NCBI RefSeq assembly: GCF_005768555.2
Contig: NZ_VCHX02000061.1
Location: forward strand, 10,433-74,432
From: Streptomyces sporangiiformans
Lineage (GTDB): Bacteria; Actinomycetota; Actinomycetes; Streptomycetales; Streptomycetaceae
Direction of reading: 5' to 3'
Length of the DNA: 64,000 nucleotides
Both the position numbers and the translations under genes were made by a program. A model generated the notes under the pieces. It had not been told where the DNA came from, did not search any database, and was given only the letters and a program-made list of their open reading frames with translations. Shown here piece after piece: positions 58,756-64,000 of this stretch. The first letter of the stretch is position 1. Each line of letters starts with the position of its first letter.

Positions 58756-59965
58756 GCGGGCGGGGATTCCGTGGCTTCCTGTTTCTTCGCGCTGTGCCGG
58801 GATCGCTCCTGGTCTTACCCGCGCTCCGCAGGCCGATACCGCCAGTCCGGCGGCCGTCTTGACGTTCTGTGCGGCGTTGACGTCGCGGTCGTGGACTGTG
58901 CCACAGGCGGCACACGTCCACTCACGGACGTTCAGGGGTTTGGCTCCGTCCTTGGCACCGCAGGTGGAGCAGACCTGGCTGGTCGGCTCGTACCGGCCGA
59001 CCTTGATCAGGGTGCGCCCGTACCGGGCCGCCTTGTAGGTCAACATGCTCACAAAAGGTGCCCCAGCCCGCGTCGTGGACCGATTTCGCCAGCCGGGTGC
59101 GCGCGAGTCCGTTTACCGCCAGGTCCTCCACCGCGACCGCTTGGTTCTCACGGATCAGATGGGTGGACAACTGATGGTGGAACTCTCGGCGGGCATCGGC
59201 TACTTGTGCGTGGGCGCGGGCGACCTTCAGACGGGCCTTGGCCCGGTTCTTCGATCCCTTCTGCTTGCGGGACAGCTCCCGCTGTGCCTTCTTCAGCTTT
59301 TTCTCCGCCCGGCGCAGGAACCTCGGGGAGTCGATCTTCGTACCGTCCGAGAGGACGGCGAAGTGGGTGAGGCCCAGGTCGATGCCGATGGCCTGGTCGG
59401 TGGCGGGCACCCGCTCCGCGTCGGCGGCCGGGTCGGTGTCGATGACGAACGACGCGAAGTACCTGCCCGCACTGTCCTTGATCACGGTGACGCTGGAGGG
59501 GACGGCGGGCAGACGCCTGGACCAGGCGACCTTCACCGCCCCGATCTTCGGCAGGTTGAGGCGTCCACCGGGAGTGATCGACCAACGGGCGTTGGCGGTG
59601 AACCGGATCGCGGCCCGCTGGTCCTTCCGCGACTTCATCCGCGGCGCCTCGACCCTGGGGCCCTTACGGGTGCCTTTCCTCGAGGCGAAGAAGTTGCGGT
59701 AGGCGGCCTCGGCGTCGCGCAAAGACTGCTGGAGCACCACTGCGGACACCTCCCTCAGCCAGGCCCGCTCCGGACGGTGCTTCGCCTCGGTGACCAGAGC
59801 CCGAGACAGCAGGCCCAGCGAGGGGCACGGCCGGCCGTTGGCATGGGCGTCGCGGCGGGCACGCACAGCGTCGTTGTAGACGACGCGGGCGCACCCGAAC
59901 GCCCGCGCCAGCGCACGGACCTGGCCGGGCTCCGGGTACAGGCGAAAGCCGTACCGGAGCTGCAT
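58723..59965 (-). pseudogene. tnpB: tnpB, RNA-guided nuclease gene, interrupted by a one-base frameshift
   Basis: Two minus-strand frames join into one TnpB of ~413 aa. The N-terminal frame (59965 to ~59057) has helix-turn-helix/OB parts, the first RuvC Asp in IGIDLGLTHFAVLSDG, and the Glu in VAVEDLAVNGL. It ends correctly up to SVHDAGWGTF and then leaves frame. The C-terminal frame starts at VSMLTYKAARYGR and contains the zinc finger CSTCG...CAACG and the last RuvC Asp in HDRDVNAAQN. Removing one T from the TTTT run (59053-59056) restores the whole protein. All catalytic residues are intact, so this is a recent mutation, a sequencing error, or a slippage site. Confidence 0.88.
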
Positions 59966-60080
59966 GCCACTGATCGTACGAGCGAGCCCCGCACGCACAC
60001 ATCGGGAACATCCGTTCCCCGCCTCACCCGGCCCGGGGCTGAGTACGCTGGGAGCCAGTGCGCCCGAGACCGTTCGGGGC

Positions 60081-60138
60081 GTGCGGCTGATCGGGCTCAC
60101 TCCCGCTCAGTTCCAAAGGAACGGTGGGCGAGCCGCAC
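60081..60138. other. 58-nt cloverleaf-like inverted structure
   Basis: An outer 8-bp stem GTGCGGCT (60081-60088)/AGCCGCAC (60131-60138) encloses two hairpins: CGGG-CTCACT-CCCG (60092-60105) and GTTCC-AAA-GGAAC (60110-60122). It lies between the tnpB left flank and the LRR gene, 86 bp before that gene start. It could be part of the mobile element end, a small RNA, or a 5' leader structure. Confidence 0.45.
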
Positions 60139-60223
60139 GCGATGACGCTGTCCAAGGCGGGCGCCGACGGGAATCCGACGGCTCGCACTGGTCCTCAAGG
60201 GGCTCTGCCCGACGGGAGTTGCT

Positions 60224-60955
60224 GTGGCCGTGCCCCGGCAAGGCGTACTCAACCACTGGCGCGCCGACCTCGACGAGGTACCCGATGAAGTGTGGCAGCA
60301 CCCCGCACCGGAGGTCCTGCTGCTGCCGGAGAACAGGCTCACCCAGGTGCCGGCCCGCATCGGCACGCTCACCACGCTGCACACCCTGGATCTCGGGCAC
60401 AACCGCCTCACCGAGGTCCCCGACGAGTTGGGGGACCTGACGGGGCTCACGCGTTTCCTCTATCTGCACGACAACCGGCTCACCGCACTCCCCGAGTCGC
60501 TGGGCCGACTGACCCGGCTCGCCTACCTCAACGTCGGCGAGAACCACCTCACGGCTCTGCCGGAGTCGCTGGCTGCGATGACGGGCCTGGTGGAGCTGCG
60601 CGCCCAGCACAATCGCCTCACCCGGCTGCCCGCCTCGCTCGGCGCACTCGCCTCGCTGCGCGAGCTGTGGCTGCGCGGCAATCGACTCACGGCGCTCCCT
60701 GACTCCGTACGAAATCTGCGCGAACTGCGCGAACTGGAGCTGCGCGAGAACGAGTTCGCCGAGATCCCCGAGGCGCTGCGCGGGCTGCCGTTGCTGCGGC
60801 GGCTCGATCTACGGTCCAACCGGCTCGGCGAACTGCCGTCCTGGGTGGCTCAGTTGCCGTCCTTGGAGAAGCTGGATCTGCGGTGGAACGACATCGAGGC
60901 CCCGGCCGGGGTGTGGCGGGACCTCGAAGAGCGCGGGTGTGTGGTGCTGCGGTGA
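60224..60955 (+). CDS. Leucine-rich repeat protein
   Basis: 243 aa made of about nine 23-residue leucine-rich repeats from ~residue 28 to 225, e.g. LHTLDLGHNRLTEVPDELGDLTG, RELWLRGNRLTALPDSVRNL and RLDLRSNRLGELPSWVAQLP. The consensus LxxLxLxxNxLxxLPxxL is the bacterial type. No signal peptide, so a cytoplasmic protein-binding scaffold is likely; the partner is unknown. The GTG start at 60224 follows GGGAG by five bases. It is convergent with the universal stress protein gene (6 bp apart). Confidence 0.9.
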   Translation: MAVPRQGVLNHWRADLDEVPDEVWQHPAPEVLLLPENRLTQVPARIGTLTTLHTLDLGHNRLTEVPDELGDLTGLTRFLYLHDNRLTALPESLGRLTRLAYLNVGENHLTALPESLAAMTGLVELRAQHNRLTRLPASLGALASLRELWLRGNRLTALPDSVRNLRELRELELRENEFAEIPEALRGLPLLRRLDLRSNRLGELPSWVAQLPSLEKLDLRWNDIEAPAGVWRDLEERGCVVLR

Positions 60956-60961
60956 GGAGGG

Positions 60962-61867
60962 TCAGTCCGCCTGGCCGGCCGCCGGCACCACGGCCACCGG
61001 GCTCGCCGCGTGCAGCAGTACCGCCTGCGTGACCGAGCCGATCATGCGGATGGGCGCGAGCAGGCGCCGGCGGTGGCGGCCCACCACCACGAGTTCGGCG
61101 CCCTTGGAGGCCGCGACCAAGCGGCCGGCGGCGTCGCCCGGCAGCACGTCCACCTCGACACGGACCTCGGGGTGCCGCTCGCGATGCGGGGCCACGAAGC
61201 CGTCGGCCAGCGTCCGGATACCGGTCTCGACAGCCTCCTGATCGGCGGCCGAGGGCGGGACGAAGTCGCCGGGGCCGGCCCACATCTGGAGCGGCCACGC
61301 ATACGCGGCGACCACCTGCACCCGGGCCCCACGGCGTGCGGCCTCGGCGCACGCGAAACCGAGGCTCGCCTCGTCGGGGCTGTCGACGTGCAGGCCCACC
61401 ACCACGCGCGGACCCGGCTCGGCGGGGCCGTCCTCGTGCACCTCGCGTCCGGGGCGGGGCACCACGACCACGGGGCACTTCGCTTCCCGCGCCACGGCCA
61501 GCCCGTTCGAGCCCAGGAGCAGGCTCGCGAATCCGCCCCGGCCGCGGGAGCCGAGCACCATCAGCTGGGCGGTGGAGCCGAGTTCGGGCAGCACCTCGGC
61601 CGGTGTGCCCTCCGGGGCGAGGTACTCCGTCACCGGCCGGTCGGCCCGGCCCTCCAGGTGGCTGCGCACCTGACGCAGGACCGGGTCCTCCTCCGGCTCC
61701 GGCGGCCCGGCGGCCAGTACCTCGGGCTGCGCCCAGGACGCGTACTGCCGCACGTGGACCACACGCAGCGGAGCCTCACGCATCCGAGCGGCTTCGAGGG
61801 CCCACTCCAGCGCGCGCAAGCTGTCGTCGGAACCGTCGACCGCCGCGATGACGGGCAGGGTGCTCAT
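60962..61867 (-). CDS. Tandem universal stress protein (two USP domains)
   Basis: 301 aa. USP domain 1 (1-140) and domain 2 (~152-298). Domain 1 has the ATP-binding pattern VLGSRGRGGFASLLLGSNG (G-2x-G-9x-G-S/T) and the first-strand VIAAVDGSDDS. Domain 2 has VVVGRHRRRLLAPIRMIGSVTQAVLLHAASPVAVVP, where the glycine pattern is degenerate, so it may not bind ATP. The family acts in dormancy, hypoxia and stress. GAGGAA precedes the ATG at 61867. Confidence 0.92.
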   Translation of the reverse strand: MSTLPVIAAVDGSDDSLRALEWALEAARMREAPLRVVHVRQYASWAQPEVLAAGPPEPEEDPVLRQVRSHLEGRADRPVTEYLAPEGTPAEVLPELGSTAQLMVLGSRGRGGFASLLLGSNGLAVAREAKCPVVVVPRPGREVHEDGPAEPGPRVVVGLHVDSPDEASLGFACAEAARRGARVQVVAAYAWPLQMWAGPGDFVPPSAADQEAVETGIRTLADGFVAPHRERHPEVRVEVDVLPGDAAGRLVAASKGAELVVVGRHRRRLLAPIRMIGSVTQAVLLHAASPVAVVPAAGQAD

Positions 61868-61966
61868 GAATTCCTCGCCTCCGGAACGCCGCCTTCTGCT
61901 TCCCGGGGCCAGCCTCGCTCAGGCGTGACTCCGGGACGTGGCCGAAGGTCGCGTGTCCGGAAAGAG

Positions 61967-61982
61967 AGGGTGAAAACACCCT
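61967..61982 (-). terminator. Hairpin AGGGTG-AAAA-CACCCT
   Basis: Perfect 6-bp stem with an A4/T4 loop, 17 bp after the DUF397 stop. Probable terminator of that gene. Confidence 0.55.
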
Positions 61983-61998
61983 GTCGCGTGTCTGCCCG

Positions 61999-62241
61999 TC
62001 AGGTCAGGTCGAACTCCCCCTCCCGTGCCCCCGACACGAAAGCGCCCCACTCCGCAGGTGTGAAGATCAGGGAGGGGCTTTCGGGGCGGCCACTGTTGCG
62101 CATCGCGATGAAGCCCTCGACAAAGGCGATCTGGACATCCCCAAGCCCACGGCTGCTGGAGTGCCAGTCGGCTTTGCTGAGGTCAAGTTCCGGCTTGTCC
62201 CAGCCTGCGAGCGGGTGCTGCTGGATGGTGCTCTCAGCCAC
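61999..62241 (-). CDS. DUF397 domain protein
   Basis: 80 aa. DUF397 signature: ADWHSSSRGLGDVQIAFVEGFIAMRNSG...SLIFTPAEWGAFVSGAREGEFDL. In Streptomyces such small proteins usually pair with an XRE-type regulator next to them (as in whiJ-like or BldB-type systems) and act as the regulator partner or antitoxin. Here no XRE gene lies beside it; upstream is the thiolase cluster, so it is an orphan. GGAGCACGGACGTGGCTGAG-type purine-rich sequence precedes the ATG. Confidence 0.9.
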   Translation of the reverse strand: MAESTIQQHPLAGWDKPELDLSKADWHSSSRGLGDVQIAFVEGFIAMRNSGRPESPSLIFTPAEWGAFVSGAREGEFDLT

Positions 62242-62369
62242 GTCCGTGCTCCTCCCGGTTCGTCGTCCGCCGCCAGCCTAGCGATCGGTTCCGGCGGCGG
62301 ACAGGCCGCGGAAGAGGGTTGCCGCCCTGTCTTGATCAGAGAGCCGGTCCCACCTTGGTCCTGTCGTGC

Positions 62370-63536
62370 TCAGGACGTGGGCGGCTCCGCTCCGACCAGC
62401 CACATCGAGAAGAACTGCGAGCCTCCGCCGTAGGCATGCCCGAGTGCCCTGCGTGCCCCCTCGACCTGGTGTTCCCCTGCCTGTCCGCGCACCTGAAGGG
62501 CCGCTTCCGCGAAGCGGATCATGCCTGAGGCTCCGATGGGATTGGTGGACAGGACGCCGCCGGACATGTTGACCGGCAGATCCCCGTCGAGTTCCGTCAC
62601 ACCGGACTCGGTGAGCTTCCATCCCTCGCCCTCGGCGGCGAAGCCGAGATTCTCCAGCCACATGGGTTCGTACCAGGAGAACGGCACATACATCTCCACG
62701 GCGTCGATCTCCCGGCGCGGGTCCACGATCTGGGCCTGCCGGTACACGTCGGCCGCGCAGTCCTTGCCGGCCTGCGGAGACACCGCGTCCTTGCCCGCGA
62801 AGAGGGTCGGCTCGCTGCGCATCGCCCCACCGTGCATCCATGCGGGCGGCCGCGGCGAACGGGCCGCCCCCGCACGGTCGGTGAGCACCATCGCGCACGC
62901 GCCGTCCGACGACGGGCAGGTCTCGGAGTAGCGGATCGGGTCCCACAGCATGGGCGAGGCCTGCACCTTCTCCAGCGTGATGTCCTGCTCGTGCAGATGC
63001 GCGTACGGGTTCTTGAGCGCGTTGCGACGGTCCTTGTACGCGACCAGGGAACCGACCGTGTCAGGCGCGCCGGTGCGCCGTATGTACGCGCGCACATGGG
63101 GCGCGAAGAAGCCGCCCGCGCCGGCCAGCAGCGGCTGCTGGAACGGGATCGGCAGGGACAGGCCCCACATGGCGTTCGACTCGGACTGCTTCTCGTAGGC
63201 CAGGGTCAGTACGGTGCCGTGGACACGGCCCGCAATCAGGTTCGAGGCGACGAGCGCGGTGGAGCCGCCGACGGAGCCCGCGGTGTGCACGCGCAGCATG
63301 GGTTTGCCGACCGCACCGAGGGCGTCGGCGAGGTACAGCTCGGGCATCATGACGCCCTCGAAGAAGTCCGGCGCCTTGCCGATGACCACGGCGTCGATGT
63401 CGGCCCACGTCAACTCGGCGTCCGCCAGGGCCCGTCCGGCGGCCTCTCGGACGAGGCCCGCGATCGACACGTCCCGGCGGGCGGCGACGTGCTTGGTCTG
63501 GCCGATCCCGACGACGGCCACAGGCTCCTTGCTCAT
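62370..63536 (-). CDS. Thiolase-like lipid-transfer protein (SCPx/Ltp type)
   Basis: 388 aa thiolase-fold protein: VAVVGIGQTKHVAARRDVSIAGLVREAAGRAL at the N-terminus, HTAGSVGGSTALVASNLI in place of the Cys-containing loop of true thiolases, and YVPFSWYEP..., GGVLSTNPIGASGMIRFAEAALQVRG and HAYGGGSQFFSMWL at the C-terminus. The nucleophile Cys of the canonical SxxCS site is replaced by a serine/glycine-rich loop (AGSVGGS), so this is not a standard acyltransferase. Such proteins pair with a second thiolase-like subunit in steroid or branched side-chain breakdown. Its ATG overlaps the upstream partner gene by 4 bp. Confidence 0.85.
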   Translation of the reverse strand: MSKEPVAVVGIGQTKHVAARRDVSIAGLVREAAGRALADAELTWADIDAVVIGKAPDFFEGVMMPELYLADALGAVGKPMLRVHTAGSVGGSTALVASNLIAGRVHGTVLTLAYEKQSESNAMWGLSLPIPFQQPLLAGAGGFFAPHVRAYIRRTGAPDTVGSLVAYKDRRNALKNPYAHLHEQDITLEKVQASPMLWDPIRYSETCPSSDGACAMVLTDRAGAARSPRPPAWMHGGAMRSEPTLFAGKDAVSPQAGKDCAADVYRQAQIVDPRREIDAVEMYVPFSWYEPMWLENLGFAAEGEGWKLTESGVTELDGDLPVNMSGGVLSTNPIGASGMIRFAEAALQVRGQAGEHQVEGARRALGHAYGGGSQFFSMWLVGAEPPTS

Positions 63537-64000
63537 CGGGCGTCCCCTTCGAGTACGGCGACCAGGTTCTGTTGCAGACAGGGTCCGGAGGTGGCGTGGG
63601 CGAGCGCGCGGTCGGAGGCGCCGCGGTGGATGCGGGCGGCGGCCTCGCCGATGCGGATGAGCCCGGCGGCCATGATCGGGTTGGCGGCGAGCGCTCCCCC
63701 GGAGGGGTTGATCACGACGTCGCCGTCCAGCCGCAGGGCCTTGCGCAGGACCACCTCCTGGGAGGTGAAAGGCGCGTGCAACTCCGCGGTGTCGACGGGT
63801 CGTTCGAAGGCTCCGGCCTTCTCGGCGGCCAGTCGCGCGGACGGCGAGTCGGTCAGTTCGCGCACGCCGAGGCCGTGCGCCTCGATGCGGTGGTCGATGC
63901 CCCGGATCCAGGCGGGCCGCTCGCACAGTTCGCGGGCCCGCTCCCCCGCCGCGAGGATCACGGCGACGGCCCCGTCACCGATGGGCGGGCAGTCACCGGT
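63533..64000 (-). CDS. Thiolase-like protein, partner subunit (partial)
   Basis: Only the C-terminal ~155 residues are inside the window; the N-terminus continues beyond the right edge. Visible parts: TGDCPPIGDGAVAVILAAGERARELCER, a helical middle and VVINPSGGALAANPIMAAGLIRIGEAAARI...HATSGPCLQQNLVAVLEG. It is paralogous to the following gene and translationally coupled to it through a 4-bp ATGA overlap (63533-63536). Paired subunits of this type form a heteromeric thiolase or aldolase with a DUF35 protein, which, if present, is outside the window. Confidence 0.85.
   Translation of the reverse strand, partial: TGDCPPIGDGAVAVILAAGERARELCERPAWIRGIDHRIEAHGLGVRELTDSPSARLAAEKAGAFERPVDTAELHAPFTSQEVVLRKALRLDGDVVINPSGGALAANPIMAAGLIRIGEAAARIHRGASDRALAHATSGPCLQQNLVAVLEGDAR

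Larger units (their letters stand above)
58682..60050 (-). mobile_element. TnpB-only IS200/IS605-family element (approximate limits)
   Basis: One tnpB gene, no tnpA, typical of IS1341-like elements. The right end is placed at ~58682 on the pattern AGCATGTCAA (minus strand) that ends such elements, immediately after a hairpin. The left end is not certain: a hairpin GGGAAC-ATCC-GTTCCC (60004-60019) lies 39 bp upstream of tnpB and is probably the subterminal structure, so the element should end soon after it. There are no target duplications or terminal inverted repeats, as expected. Confidence 0.7.

Noticed and set aside
60081..60138. tRNA gene
   Set aside because: It has stems, but arm sizes, the T-loop and the anticodon arm do not fit a tRNA.
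60199..60214. TCCTCAAGGG shared between the region before the LRR gene and the TnpB guide flank
   Set aside because: A 10-bp match in inverted orientation is expected by chance in coding-like GC-rich DNA, so not treated as a target or insertion duplicate.

Overview
The window is chromosomal Streptomyces DNA (or a very close relative). The base composition is very GC-rich with strong third-position G/C, GTG and even TTG starts are common, and lineage markers are present: a long chaplin with a sortase tail, an SsgA-like protein, an NsdA-like regulator, an SPW membrane protein, a DUF397 protein, a perfect CebR box, and Tat-exported glycosidases. No rRNA, tRNA, CRISPR array or prophage was seen. 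The gene mix (secreted hydrolases, paralogous acetyltransferases and kinases, one TnpB element) suits a chromosome arm or core/arm border.

Layout. 1-8.6 kb: an FHA-FHA-ABC exporter with a downstream partner protein carrying FHA-ligand-like repeats, a DUF1905 protein, an aldo/keto reductase divergent from a LysR regulator, a Tat-exported peptidoglycan-recognition amidase and a dienelactone hydrolase. 8.6-12.5 kb: a secreted PI-PLC-like protein and two divergent acyl-CoA dehydrogenases around a palindromic operator. 12.5-22 kb: a probable catabolic regulon made of a CocE/NonD hydrolase, a CitMHS transporter, a LysR regulator, a class III CoA-transferase, a CitE-type lyase, an IlvD/Edd dehydratase and a zinc alcohol dehydrogenase. 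The same 15-bp LysR-type box (ATGC-N7-GCAT) lies in both control regions. 22-27 kb: a NarL-type two-component system divergent from an ABC/FtsX exporter, with GGATG/CATCC palindromes between them.

27-33.3 kb: a possible small RNA, a GH30 galactanase-like enzyme, a duplicated CE2-like esterase behind a CebR box, TerC behind a Zur/Fur-type box, and a group 2 sigma factor. 33.3-44.7 kb: small enzymes and regulators, including four GNAT proteins, two APH-fold kinases, an ArsR-SRPBCC fusion, a deaminase and a membrane acyltransferase. 44.7-52.8 kb: development and signalling genes (chaplin, S33 peptidase, SsgA-like protein next to a Crp box, PAS-PP2C phosphatase, NsdA-like regulator, a third APH-fold kinase). 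52.8-58.5 kb: a large wall amidase, a VOC protein and a GH95 fucosidase. 58.5-60.2 kb: a TnpB-only IS200/IS605-family element with a one-base frameshift in tnpB, a recognisable omega-RNA end, and a truncated CGNR zinc-finger gene beside it. 60.2-64 kb: a leucine-rich-repeat protein, a universal stress protein, DUF397, and a pair of thiolase-like proteins running off the right edge.

Starts were chosen from Shine-Dalgarno sequences and family lengths. Family calls come from motif recognition only; no database search was possible.
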